Below are positions 24,957 through 33,296 of a DNA stretch of 35,306 bases, piece by piece. The DNA lies in contig JAFURY010000006.1 of the NCBI GenBank assembly GCA_017480795.1, forward strand, positions 1 to 35,306. Reading direction: 5' to 3'. This DNA is from Succinivibrionaceae bacterium (GTDB taxonomy: Bacteria > Pseudomonadota > Gammaproteobacteria > Enterobacterales > Succinivibrionaceae). Within the stretch, counting starts at the first letter, position 1. Each line of letters starts with the position of its first letter. The translations under genes were made by a program, and so were the position numbers. Under the pieces are notes generated by a model. The model did not search any database. It saw only the letters and a list, made by a program, of their open reading frames with translations, and was not told the origin of the DNA.

Positions 24957-26150
24957 ATGGAAACAGCACAGGCAAACGGCATTCCCGAATCTCTTCATGT
25001 CCTGAACGCGGATCTGGCCTCCGCGGCGGGAAGGATCGAGGCCGAGAACGCCATGGACGCCATCAGAAGACTCTTCGATCTGGCAGGCGACGTCAGCGTG
25101 CCGGCCGTGGATTACCAGACTCTGAAAAGACAGAACGACATCGAGGCCAACCTGCGTCTGCTCAAAAGCCGCAGGGAGGACGCCCTGACCGATCCTCTGC
25201 ACATGCAGGAGGATATCAGCCCGGAGTGGACCTTCGAGAACATGGAGCAGGACGACCCCGCCACCCGGGAGTCCCGCCGGACGGCCAGAAAGTTCATAGA
25301 GGACGTGCTGGCGCGCTCGGAGGAGCTGCCGGCGCCGAACCTGCTCATCACGGGAGCATCCGGCAGCGGCAAATCCCACCTTGCCGGCGCCATCGCCCAT
25401 GAGCTCATCGCCCGGGGCGAGAAGGTGCTGTTCAAGAATTTCACCCAGTTCATGTACCAGCTGCTGGACAGCGCCGACGATTCCGCGGGCAGACAGCAGC
25501 TTGCCCGAATGCTGAACCACGAATTCAGAGTGCTGGTGCTGGACGACATCATCGTCCAGGCGAAAAAGCTGTCCGACTTCAGAATCGAACGGCTTTCCGG
25601 CATTCTCCGCGCCCGTCACAACGCCAATCTGTGCACCATTCTCACCGCCAACTGCCAGATTGACGTCATGCAGAGCAAACTGGGGGAATACGGTCTGCAG
25701 TCCATCATCAATCTCAACCCGGAGCTGGTCGAGCTGGGCAACGCCTCCTACAGAAGAACCCTGGGCAGCCACGATTTCGTGACCGGAACCTCGGCTCCGC
25801 GGACGCCGGCGGCAGTTCCGGCGTCGCAGCCCAAAGGCGCCCTGGAACCATCGAGTTTCGGAGAGGTCGCAGCGGCCAACTGGGATGCGGCGGATGCCGC
25901 GCGCAGACAAAACGGTCAATTCCAGCAGGCTCAATACATGCATGAGCAGATGCCCGCCGAGGCGGAGGAAACGGATCGCGAATCTTCCGAGGAAGAGCGG
26001 TATCAGGCCAAAGAACAGATGCTGGAAGACTCGCATGATCCCGACCGTCAGATCGGAGCGGAGGACCGAGAGCCCCGGCGGCATCAGGAAGACGGATGGA
26101 ACAATGCGGAAGATGCCGCCTCCGACGAAGCCTTCGGACTCGGCGGTTAG
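24957..26150 (+). CDS. dnaC: DnaC-like helicase loader with long acidic tail
   Basis: This AAA+ ATPase loads the replicative helicase DnaB. It has Walker A GASGSGKSHL (residues 133-142) and Walker B RVLVLDDI (about 191-198). The C-terminal part resembles E. coli DnaC's sensor and arginine-finger region, ending in ASYRRTLGSHDFVTG. The E. coli protein is 245 aa; this one is 397 aa, with a ~95-residue N-terminal region before the ATPase and a ~115-residue tail (about 280-397) that is acidic, Gln/Glu/Asp-rich and probably disordered. The ATG at 24957 is chosen because GGAG lies 9 nt upstream, overlapping the dnaT stop; an in-frame extension to 24852 would run inside dnaT. The tail has no match I recognise. 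Confidence 0.85.
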   Translation: METAQANGIPESLHVLNADLASAAGRIEAENAMDAIRRLFDLAGDVSVPAVDYQTLKRQNDIEANLRLLKSRREDALTDPLHMQEDISPEWTFENMEQDDPATRESRRTARKFIEDVLARSEELPAPNLLITGASGSGKSHLAGAIAHELIARGEKVLFKNFTQFMYQLLDSADDSAGRQQLARMLNHEFRVLVLDDIIVQAKKLSDFRIERLSGILRARHNANLCTILTANCQIDVMQSKLGEYGLQSIINLNPELVELGNASYRRTLGSHDFVTGTSAPRTPAAVPASQPKGALEPSSFGEVAAANWDAADAARRQNGQFQQAQYMHEQMPAEAEETDRESSEEERYQAKEQMLEDSHDPDRQIGAEDREPRRHQEDGWNNAEDAASDEAFGLGG

Positions 26151-26171
26151 CTTTTCTGGAGACGCAATCCC

Positions 26172-28343
26172 ATGAAACTGAAAAGAGCGCTGGGCGCGCC
26201 CATGGCGGTTCAGCATGCGATCCGCCTGGTATCCCTTGCGATCTGCGCCGCGACTCTGGCGCACCTGGCCGCCGCATGGGAACGGGAAAGCGAGCCCTGC
26301 GCCCTTGCGCCCTCCGACATTTTCGATCTGGCGCTGATCCGTCTGGCATCATCCGAGACGATGCAAACGCCGCATGAGGCAAAGGCGACTGATCATCCCC
26401 GGCTTGTTTGCGGCGACAGCTGCCGGATAGTTTTTCCGCGCCAGAACGGCGGACCGTACGAGGCGACGCTGGAGGATCTCAACCGCGCGCTTGAGTTTTT
26501 CCCTCTGCGGGCCTTCGCGGCGGTCGTTGAAACCTCCGATGGCAAGCTGGGGGATCCGGAAACCAGGATCTACGAAAGTTCCCACCGCATATTCGCAGGA
26601 TCCCGCAAGCTTCCCGCGCCGGAGAAAACCGACGGTGAGATCACCATCCGCCAGGCGTTGGAGCAGGCCTGCGGCTGCCCGGGAGAGTGCCGCGCGGAGC
26701 TTGTTCAAAGCAGGATTCTGGAGCCTGTCGAGCCACAGATCAGTCTTGCGCTGCTGACTCGTCAGCCTTCGTTGCCTTCATTTCTGCTCCATCACGGCGC
26801 CGCCGCGGCACTGCTTGCGCTCTGTCTGTCCCTCAGCCTTTTCATATCGCTGCGCATCTACGCAGGCGTAAGGGACGCGGCGAGGATCCTCAAGAAGCGC
26901 GTCACCTTCAACCCGTCCTTCACGATCAGAGACGAACTGAGCTATCTGCGGCTGAGAGCGGCGGAAAGCAACCGGATCAGCGAACAGCATCAGAGCATGA
27001 TCAGGTATCTCAAAAATCAGCTTTCGAAATATTCGACCCGGGATCCGGCCACCGGTCTGCCCCTTGAGCAGCAGTTCTGTCAGGAGGCGTCCTCAAGACT
27101 GCTGAATCTGAATCCCAACGAATTCTCGGCCATGGCTCTGGTCTCCGTCAGCCCCTCCGCCCTGACGGACGTCCGCAGACAGATACTGACGGAGGAGATC
27201 TCGGCCGAAGTCCATACCACCCTGCATCGGCTTGCCGGCGATCAGGACGTGATGGGACTGGACAGGGAAAGAAACCTTGCGCTTTTCATATATAACCGCC
27301 GCTCGGACGAAGCCGCGCTGCAGATCCTGAGGGATGCCATGGCGGACATCGCCCGGCGCCACGCAACGGATACCGCTCCGGGCAAACAGCTGATCCACGG
27401 CGGTCTGGCGTTTCAGACATCTCCTGACGAGAACGCCGCCGATCTGCTGGAGCAGGCCAGATGCGCCCTGCATACCGCCCAGGGCACCTTCAGCAGCCAG
27501 CCGGTGGTATACAGCGGCAAAAAAATCGATTCCGGCAGAGGACGCAACGAAAAATACGCCGCCCGGTTCAGATCGGATTTCGAGCAGAAACGGATCTCGG
27601 CCATGTTCAGGCCGGTTTTCAGCGCCGAAACCGGCGCCTGCACCGCTCTGATGTGCATTCCGCAATGGAAGCTGGACGATGATACGACGCTGACCGGAGG
27701 CGAGCTCTACCAGGCGGTGGAGCATCAGGGAATTCAGCGGCAGATCTTCTGCATGCTGGCGGAGGAAGGCATCAAGACCATGCGCAGAATCGATCAGGCC
27801 AACGCCCATAGCTGCACCTTCATCGTGTTCTCCATGACCGCCATGCTGCTGAGAGATCCCCAGATCTTCGCCTATCTTGACCAGCTTACTCTGAAGCACA
27901 CTCTCATGAACAGCAGAATCGTTTTCGCCGTCAGCGACGACGTTCTTGCCGACGACAGCTGGAACCGGAAGGAGGTCCTTGAAAATCTTGGGGAAAAAGA
28001 CTTCAGACTGTCGCTGGAATTCATAAACTCGCTGGACAGAGCCGAAGAGCTGCTGGAATGCAGCCAGTGCGACGTCGTCGCCATCAGCTGCGAACTGGCG
28101 AACCCGGATCCGGATGACGCTCCACTCATGGACAGGCTGCGTCTTATACGGCGCCACGCGGATGCCACCGGACGGGCGCTGGCGTTTACGGATATCCCGG
28201 ATGCGCAGACGATGGAGAGGATCAGGGATGAAACCTGTCCGACCTACATTGCAGGAGATGCGCTGGCTCCGCTGATGGACCGGGAGGCGGCCGTCGCCAT
28301 GGCCCAGGAGTCAGCCGACAGCGGGGATGAGGAATACAGTTAG
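26172..28343 (+). CDS. Membrane protein with degenerate GGDEF and EAL domains
   Basis: This 723-aa inner-membrane protein has TM1 at about 12-36, a periplasmic domain at 37-203 with several cysteines, TM2 at about 206-231, a coiled linker, a GGDEF-like domain (about 285-445) and an EAL-like domain (about 458-710). RDPATGLPLEQQF is the normal GGDEF entry motif, but the active loop reads LDRERNLALF instead of GGDEF. The EAL motif is replaced (CTALMCIPQW), and no DDFGTG-like loop is present. It should therefore not make or cleave cyclic-di-GMP. It may resemble CsrD, the degenerate GGDEF/EAL protein that controls CsrB/CsrC RNA decay; this is inference from architecture. It starts 21 bp after dnaC with a TGGAG ribosome binding site. 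Confidence 0.75.
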   Translation: MKLKRALGAPMAVQHAIRLVSLAICAATLAHLAAAWERESEPCALAPSDIFDLALIRLASSETMQTPHEAKATDHPRLVCGDSCRIVFPRQNGGPYEATLEDLNRALEFFPLRAFAAVVETSDGKLGDPETRIYESSHRIFAGSRKLPAPEKTDGEITIRQALEQACGCPGECRAELVQSRILEPVEPQISLALLTRQPSLPSFLLHHGAAAALLALCLSLSLFISLRIYAGVRDAARILKKRVTFNPSFTIRDELSYLRLRAAESNRISEQHQSMIRYLKNQLSKYSTRDPATGLPLEQQFCQEASSRLLNLNPNEFSAMALVSVSPSALTDVRRQILTEEISAEVHTTLHRLAGDQDVMGLDRERNLALFIYNRRSDEAALQILRDAMADIARRHATDTAPGKQLIHGGLAFQTSPDENAADLLEQARCALHTAQGTFSSQPVVYSGKKIDSGRGRNEKYAARFRSDFEQKRISAMFRPVFSAETGACTALMCIPQWKLDDDTTLTGGELYQAVEHQGIQRQIFCMLAEEGIKTMRRIDQANAHSCTFIVFSMTAMLLRDPQIFAYLDQLTLKHTLMNSRIVFAVSDDVLADDSWNRKEVLENLGEKDFRLSLEFINSLDRAEELLECSQCDVVAISCELANPDPDDAPLMDRLRLIRRHADATGRALAFTDIPDAQTMERIRDETCPTYIAGDALAPLMDREAAVAMAQESADSGDEEYS

Positions 28344-28484
28344 GCGGCAAATACAACGGCCGCTGACACAGAAACCGGCGCAGGCGAATGGCACGAGCCC
28401 TTCAGTCTCCGCCGGACATGCCACCCCAAAGGACGGGACGAAGAAACATCCGGTCAGAGCCCAAACGCCGAAGAGCAGGAAGCT

Positions 28485-29153
28485 CTAGCGGCCACCCAGA
28501 AGATCCGACAGGTGCACGCCCTCCTCGCCGATGACCAGTTCCCCGTCTCTGATGGGCCCTTTTCCCTTGACTGACTTGCCCGCGCCGGCGGATTCCGCTC
28601 CAGGGATCCTGCCGCCGGTCACCGCGCCGTAATCGGCATACAAAGACATGGCGCATACCTTCAGATGCTCCTGCAGCGTGGTGACGATGCTGTCGAACTC
28701 CTCCTCGGATTCGATGTTTTCCGACTCCACCTGGGTGAAGGAGGAGATCTCCTCCAGCAGTTCCCGGCCGGAGGAGGACAGCTCCTCGCTGCCGAAACTG
28801 CAGCCGAAGCCCAGAAGAAACGCAGATGCCCACATGGAAAGATAGTAGACCGCATCATCGGGGGTGGTCAGACGATCCTCGAAAGGGAAATCCAGCGTTT
28901 CCATTTCCCGGTACTGCCGCGACAGCAGGTCGAAGAATTCCACCAGCCAGCTTTTCACGCTCTCGCCGAAGGCTTCGCCGGAATTGATGGTGTTGACAAC
29001 GCTTGGCATATAGGCCGACACGTTGTTCTCGCAGCCTCCGGCGATCATGCCGCAGATAAGACCGTGAACCTCGGTAATCTCAATGTCGGCGTTCTCAAGC
29101 AGAAGCGCCGCCTCGCCGCTGTTCCAGCTTGCCATCAGCTTTTCCGAAATCAT
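28485..29153 (-). CDS. ygfB: UPF0149 / YgfB-family protein
   Basis: This 222-aa YgfB-type protein belongs to a small, acidic, helical family found mainly in gammaproteobacteria. The family motif EVHGLICGMIAGG is at about 28-40, and a later conserved segment SMWASAFLLGFG is at about 107-118. It is longer than E. coli YgfB (192 aa) because of a C-terminal extension from about residue 190 (GKSVKGKGPIRDGELVIGEE). In E. coli ygfB lies next to zapA and the 6S RNA gene; here a GH36 gene separates them. The biochemical role is not settled. The ATG at 29153 is a reasonable start. Confidence 0.88.
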   Translation of the reverse strand: MISEKLMASWNSGEAALLLENADIEITEVHGLICGMIAGGCENNVSAYMPSVVNTINSGEAFGESVKSWLVEFFDLLSRQYREMETLDFPFEDRLTTPDDAVYYLSMWASAFLLGFGCSFGSEELSSSGRELLEEISSFTQVESENIESEEEFDSIVTTLQEHLKVCAMSLYADYGAVTGGRIPGAESAGAGKSVKGKGPIRDGELVIGEEGVHLSDLLGGR

Positions 29154-29267
29154 TTCAAACTCCTCTTGTCATACGCGCCCTCTTGCGCATCCTCTGCAAC
29201 GCCAGATGCGGAGGACGGCGGCCATTTTAACAGGCGCGGGACTTTGCCGCAAACCGGCGCATGGCGC

Positions 29268-30797
29268 CTAAAGCCCCCTGGGTCTTGAAACGCTGTCGCG
29301 CCAGCGCCTGGCCAGATCATGCATCCGCTCTCCGGCATCCGCCAGAGCATCCCCCACCAGCATTGGCCCCCTGGATTCAAGGAGCATGTCCTCCAGGATT
29401 TTCGCATCCTCCCGAGACACCCCGCTGTGGACCATGCAATCCACGTCGTTGAACCAGAGGCGGCCGGACATCCAGGATCTGGCATCGGCCTGCGTCTTCT
29501 GCTCATGAATTCGAGCGGATCGCCGCTCCACGTCGTCGGTCACCCGCTGAGCCTCGAAGAGACCAAGAGACGGCCAGAGCGGCGCGTTGCAGCCAAGAAT
29601 GTAGCTGTCCTCCCCCACGGCCTTGCGGATCGCCGACATGCCCAGCCGGAAATGCTCGCACGCGGTCATGCCCTGCCGACGGAACTTCATGCCGGGAATG
29701 GCGCCCCAGAAAAGAGCGTCCAGTTTGAAGTAGTCTATGCCAAGGCGATGGCGGAACCAGGAAAAGACTTCGGAAATGTAATCCCGCGCCTCGCTTACGG
29801 AAAAGTCAGGCATGTACCATGCGCCGTCCCGCCATCCGCCGTATGTGACGTCCCTGGCGGCAAGGGGGCGGTTGCGCGGCCCTTGAACAAACCAGTCGGG
29901 ATGCTGTCTGAACATCAGCGAGTCGCCGCTTGCGATAAACGGAGCGACCCAGATGCCTGGCTTTCTGCCGGCGGCTCTGATCTTCTCGCAAAGCGCCTCA
30001 AGACCGCCGGTAAAGCGATCCGACGGGATCATCCAGTCTCCCATGTGGATCTGGTAACCGTCGTCGATCTGCAGATATTCAAGCTCGGGCCAGTCGTTCT
30101 TCATAAGATCGAGGTTCTCCAGCACATCCTGCTGGGTAACCTTGTCGTAGTAGGCGTACCAGGAGCACCAGCCGCTTACCGGAGAGCTTCTGCGGGGACG
30201 ATGGGATCGCGCGACAAGCGCTCCGTAGCGATCCAGAAGCTCCTGACGATCGGAGGATGTCAGAAGGCATATTTTCTCGCCGGAAAACTCGCTGCGGGGA
30301 GCGACGCCGGCGCCGGACATTTCCCAGAACACCTCCACCGAACAGTTCTTCAGCCGGAAGGAGATATAGGTTCTTTCGCAGCTTACCGCGCCCAGAAGAT
30401 ACCAGAAGCTGTCGATTTTAACCAGCATGTAGTTGAAGCCCACGGCATCGGATGCGATGTTCTTCAGCACGCGGAGATCCTTCTGTTCGTTCATTCTTCC
30501 CAGCTGAACCGGCCTGGAGGCCGTGCCGCCGATATGGGAGAGCATCTGATAGCCCTCCATGTAAATCGGAGCGTCGGCGGGAAGAACGAAGGAAAACAGC
30601 GGCACGCTTTCGGGGAAAATCTCCTTGTACAGATTGTTTCTGAAGGAAAGCACCCGGACATAATACTCGTCGTCCACAGTGCGGACGAACACATGTCTGA
30701 GATTCTCGTGAAGAAGAGAGTTGTACTGGATTTTGATATCCGGCGAGACGCCGGACTCCGGCTCTTTGCGCTGGCCGCCCTGCTGCAGTTCTGTCAT
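29268..30797 (-). CDS. Alpha-galactosidase, glycoside hydrolase family 36
   Basis: This 509-aa cytoplasmic enzyme (no signal peptide) cleaves terminal alpha-galactosides such as melibiose or raffinose. YLQIDDGYQ (about 241-249) and IDYFKLDALFWGAIPG hold the GH36 core. D360 in FKLD is the nucleophile by position, and D422 in RVTDDV the acid/base. AVGEDSYILGCNAPLWPSLG matches the family's next block, recalling the Thermotoga GalA type. GAGG lies upstream of the ATG at 30797 with good spacing; a longer frame to 30824 is less likely. A TTAAC-C-GTTAA palindrome 37 bp upstream may be the operator of a LacI-type regulator. It interrupts the ygfB-zapA synteny, so it may be a local insertion. No sugar transporter is adjacent. 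Confidence 0.9.
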   Translation of the reverse strand: MTELQQGGQRKEPESGVSPDIKIQYNSLLHENLRHVFVRTVDDEYYVRVLSFRNNLYKEIFPESVPLFSFVLPADAPIYMEGYQMLSHIGGTASRPVQLGRMNEQKDLRVLKNIASDAVGFNYMLVKIDSFWYLLGAVSCERTYISFRLKNCSVEVFWEMSGAGVAPRSEFSGEKICLLTSSDRQELLDRYGALVARSHRPRRSSPVSGWCSWYAYYDKVTQQDVLENLDLMKNDWPELEYLQIDDGYQIHMGDWMIPSDRFTGGLEALCEKIRAAGRKPGIWVAPFIASGDSLMFRQHPDWFVQGPRNRPLAARDVTYGGWRDGAWYMPDFSVSEARDYISEVFSWFRHRLGIDYFKLDALFWGAIPGMKFRRQGMTACEHFRLGMSAIRKAVGEDSYILGCNAPLWPSLGLFEAQRVTDDVERRSARIHEQKTQADARSWMSGRLWFNDVDCMVHSGVSREDAKILEDMLLESRGPMLVGDALADAGERMHDLARRWRDSVSRPRGL

Positions 30798-30833
30798 AAC
30801 ACCTCTAGCTTGTCTTTGGCACATACCGCAATC

Positions 30834-30844
30834 TTAACCGTTAA
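30834..30844. promoter_or_regulatory. Palindromic operator candidate upstream of the GH36 gene
   Basis: TTAAC (30834-30838) and GTTAA (30840-30844) form a perfect inverted repeat around one C, centred ~42 bp upstream of the alpha-galactosidase start. The AACCGTT core has the AAxCGxTT flavour of LacI/GalR-family operators. No regulator gene is in the window. Confidence 0.3.
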
Positions 30845-30942
30845 ACAAAGATTTTGGTGATAGCCAGCCTGAAAAACGTAGCAAAAATCCGCCCGGCGAC
30901 CCCAAAAAACTCAGCAGCGCATGGCGCGCCTCCGCTTGAGGT

Positions 30943-30971
30943 TTGCCAACAATACAGAATTTTGATAGACT
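30943..30971 (+). promoter_or_regulatory. Promoter candidate for zapA - 6S RNA - fau
   Basis: TTGCCA (30943-30948) is 17 bp from TAGACT (30966-30971); each matches consensus moderately (5 and 4 of 6). It would give a ~90-nt zapA leader. It is the best pair I see in the zapA upstream region. Confidence 0.35.
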
Positions 30972-31065
30972 TCAGATATGATCAGATGCCTTTCCGCCGA
31001 ACAAGAAGAGCATAATCCAACATACGACGGCAGGAACGACAGAAAGAAACACGCAGGATAAAAAA

Positions 31066-31371
31066 ATGGAATCGACAACGGTCGAAAAAGTAGAAATCGA
31101 GGTTCAGCGCAAGAAATTCACCATCAGCTGCAAGGCGGGAGAAAGCGACTCCTTCCGCAGGGCGGCAAAGGCGGTGAACAAGGACATTCAGGACATGCAG
31201 TCCCTGACCGGCAACAGGCTTCCCCTCGACCAGGTTCTGAGCCTTGTGGCCGTGAACTACTGCAAGGAAAACCTTGCCAAAGACGCCGAATTCAAAAAAG
31301 AGATGGACGCGCTCAAATCGAAGGTCAACGCGCTCATCAAGAAGCTCGACAAGATCGGAGCGGATATTTAA
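31066..31371 (+). CDS. zapA: Cell division protein ZapA
   Basis: ZapA is a small cytoplasmic protein that bundles FtsZ protofilaments at the division ring. The 101-aa product has the globular N-terminal domain (VEIEVQRKKFTISCKAGESD, then LLAAxYV-like ALTEM region replaced by SFRRAAKAVNKDIQDM) and a C-terminal coiled coil (about 70-98) rich in Lys/Glu/Leu. Length and pattern match the family (about 105-110 aa). AGGA precedes the ATG at 31066. The 6S RNA gene follows directly after the stop, as in E. coli, which strengthens the call. Confidence 0.9.
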   Translation: MESTTVEKVEIEVQRKKFTISCKAGESDSFRRAAKAVNKDIQDMQSLTGNRLPLDQVLSLVAVNYCKENLAKDAEFKKEMDALKSKVNALIKKLDKIGADI

Positions 31372-31374
31372 CCA

Positions 31375-31556
31375 GTTTGTGTCCCGGTATCGGAGCGGTG
31401 TGTTCCTGAGCCGATGCAAAAAACGCAGGGATCGTTTACCCGACGGTGCGCATGCTCAACTCGCATTGAGAAGCCTAAGACGGAGTAACTCGATTTCCAC
31501 TTGGACCACAAGGGTTCAAGGCAATATTACTTAACCGTGCCGGGGCATCCTCCACA
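31375..31556 (+). ncRNA. ssrS: 6S RNA
   Basis: 6S RNA is a ~180-nt RNA that mimics an open promoter and binds RNA polymerase-sigma70 in stationary phase. The 187-bp gap between zapA and fau is where gammaproteobacteria carry ssrS. Conserved blocks match E. coli 6S RNA: TTCCTGAGCCGAT (31414-31426), GCATGCTC, GAGAAGCCTAAGACGGAG and AAGGGTTCAAGGC near the 3' side. A closing stem forms between CCCGGTAT (31383-31390) and GTGCCGGG (31537-31544, with G-U pairs). The ends given are estimates. Co-transcription with zapA or fau is possible. Confidence 0.9.
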
Positions 31557-31558
31557 AT

Positions 31559-32158
31559 ATGCGAAATCAGATCCGAAAACGAATACGGCAGCTCAGAAGA
31601 GAACTGTCGGCCGAAGAGCAGGCGGAGGCCGCCAAGTCGCTGCTGGCGCAGCTTAAAGCCATCCCCGGGCTGTTCTCCTTCAACTCCTACGCGCTCTACC
31701 TCCCCTCCGACGGCGAAATCGACACCGCCCCAATAGTCGACGAACTCAGAAGATCCAGTTCAGAACTCTACCTGCCGGTAATCGATCCCGATCTGCCCCA
31801 TGCCATGACCTTCAGACGCTACGACGAATTTTCCACCCTGACTCCCAACCGCTACGGCATTCTCGAACCGGACGAGGAGAACCAGACCATAGCGCCTGAC
31901 GATCTTGACGTGATATTCGCGCCGCTGGTGGCCTTTGACAGCCGCGGAAACCGGCTTGGCATGGGAGGAGGCTACTATGACAGTCTCATCAGCAGTCTGC
32001 GCCAGAGCGGACGGGAGGTGCTGGTCATCGGCCTGGCACACAACTGTCAGAAGGTGGAGGAGCTGCCGGTATGCGCCTGGGATCAGCCAATTTCCGTCAT
32101 AGCGACTCCGGATGCCGTTTACGAATTCAAGCAGGTGAAAGAACATGAATCAGAATGA
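31559..32158 (+). CDS. fau: 5-formyltetrahydrofolate cyclo-ligase
   Basis: This cytoplasmic ATP-dependent enzyme (also called ygfA or MTHFS) turns 5-formyl-THF into 5,10-methenyl-THF. The 199-aa protein has the basic N-terminal helix [16 protein letters not shown], a middle block [11 protein letters not shown], and the nucleotide/folate signature [13 protein letters not shown]. Downstream of 6S RNA is its normal gammaproteobacterial place. The start is ATG 31559; there is no strong Shine-Dalgarno, and the message may be processed from the 6S precursor. It overlaps rpiA by 14 bp, so the pair is coupled. Confidence 0.93.
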   Translation: MRNQIRKRIRQLRRELSAEEQAEAAKSLLAQLKAIPGLFSFNSYALYLPSDGEIDTAPIVDELRRSSSELYLPVIDPDLPHAMTFRRYDEFSTLTPNRYGILEPDEENQTIAPDDLDVIFAPLVAFDSRGNRLGMGGGYYDSLISSLRQSGREVLVIGLAHNCQKVEELPVCAWDQPISVIATPDAVYEFKQVKEHESE

Positions 32159-32798
32159 AATGAAGCAGCTTGCCGCCAGGGAGGCGGTGAAATACGTGAA
32201 GGATGACGCGGTGCTGGGCGTTGGCACCGGATCGACCGTCAATTTCTTCATTGACCAGCTGGCTGCCGTCAGAGACAGGATCAGAGGAGCGGTGTCAAGC
32301 TCCGAAGCCTCCACCAGAAGACTCAAAGAGCTTGGAATACCGGTTTTCGATCTCAACGACATCACCGGCTTTGACATCTACGTTGACGGCGCCGACGAGA
32401 TCAACCCTGACAAGGAAATGATCAAGGGCGGCGGCGCGGCACTGACCCGGGAAAAAATAGTTGCGGCGGTCGCATCGACATTCATCTGCATCGTTGACGA
32501 AACCAAAACCGTGGACGTGCTGGGAAGATTTCCGCTGCCGGTGGAGGTTATTCCCATGGCCAGAGAGCATGTGGCCCGGCAGCTTGCCGCCCTGGGAGGC
32601 AGACCGGTATGGCGTCAGGACGTTGTCACCGACAACGGCAATCATATTATTGACGTGCATGACCTGAAGATCACGAGGCCTCTGGAACTTGAGGAGCAGA
32701 TCAGCATGATCGCAGGCGTTGTCACCGTAGGAATTTTTGCCCGCCGCAAGGCGGACGTGCTTATCGTCGGAGCCGGCGACGGCGTAAGAATAAGTTAG
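32145..32798 (+). CDS. rpiA: Ribose-5-phosphate isomerase A
   Basis: This cytoplasmic enzyme interconverts ribose 5-phosphate and ribulose 5-phosphate in the pentose phosphate pathway. The 217-aa protein (E. coli RpiA 219 aa) has [15 protein letters not shown], the active-site motif [20 protein letters not shown] and [11 protein letters not shown], plus the C-terminal [21 protein letters not shown] block. It starts with ATG 32145 inside the end of fau and stops at TAG, which shows that amber is used as a stop here. Its product, with gmhA's substrate sedoheptulose 7-phosphate, connects to the heptose route encoded at the other end of the window. Confidence 0.96.
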   Translation: MNQNEMKQLAAREAVKYVKDDAVLGVGTGSTVNFFIDQLAAVRDRIRGAVSSSEASTRRLKELGIPVFDLNDITGFDIYVDGADEINPDKEMIKGGGAALTREKIVAAVASTFICIVDETKTVDVLGRFPLPVEVIPMAREHVARQLAALGGRPVWRQDVVTDNGNHIIDVHDLKITRPLELEEQISMIAGVVTVGIFARRKADVLIVGAGDGVRIS

Positions 32799-32871
32799 CG
32801 CGCCTGGATTCGGGCGGACGGACCGCATCCGGCGCCGCCCGGCGGATTTTTCAAAACAGAAAGGAGTGGAT

Positions 32872-33216
32872 ATGCCGTTTATAAACGCAAAACTGACCGT
32901 TGATCTCAGCGATGAACAGAAGGAAAAAGTGCAAAGCGCCCTGACCGATGCCGTAGGCGCCTGCTTCGGCAAGCCAAAGCAGTACGTGATGACCACCATA
33001 AGCGGATCTTCCGATCTGTGGATGGGTGGAAAGAAGCTCGAAAAAGGAGCGTTCGTTGACATCAGTCTGCTGGGCTCGGTCTCAAGAAGCGCAAGCAGCC
33101 AGGCCACCGCAAAAATCTGCCAGATCCTGGAAAGCGAGCTTGGAATTCCGGGTTCAGGAGTTTATGTGGCCTACCATCCGGTGGAAAACTGGGGTTGGAA
33201 CGGGTCCAATTTCTAA
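32872..33216 (+). CDS. MIF-like tautomerase family protein
   Basis: This 114-aa protein of the macrophage migration inhibitory factor/4-oxalocrotonate tautomerase superfamily keeps Pro1 after Met removal (MPFINAKLTV) as catalytic base. The C-terminal pattern VYVAYHPVENWGWNGSNF matches the MIF type. The substrate is unknown; phenylpyruvate or a hydroxyphenylpyruvate is typical of MIF. AAGGAG lies 6 nt before the ATG at 32872; a GTG at 32866 is too close to it. A terminator at 33267-33293 follows. It is the last core-like gene before the AT-rich accessory part. Confidence 0.88.
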   Translation: MPFINAKLTVDLSDEQKEKVQSALTDAVGACFGKPKQYVMTTISGSSDLWMGGKKLEKGAFVDISLLGSVSRSASSQATAKICQILESELGIPGSGVYVAYHPVENWGWNGSNF

Positions 33217-33266
33217 AACCACCAAGCCATGGATTTGATTTCAAAACCATGACTGCGTGATCCAGA

Positions 33267-33294
33267 CCGCTGCCGCCAACAGGCGGCGGTTTTG
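33267..33294 (+). terminator. Terminator after the tautomerase gene
   Basis: CGCTGCCGCC (33269-33278) pairs with GGCGGCGGT (33282-33290, with G-T wobbles) over about nine pairs around a 4-nt loop. TTTT and a T-rich tail follow. Confidence 0.65.
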
Positions 33295-33296
33295 CT

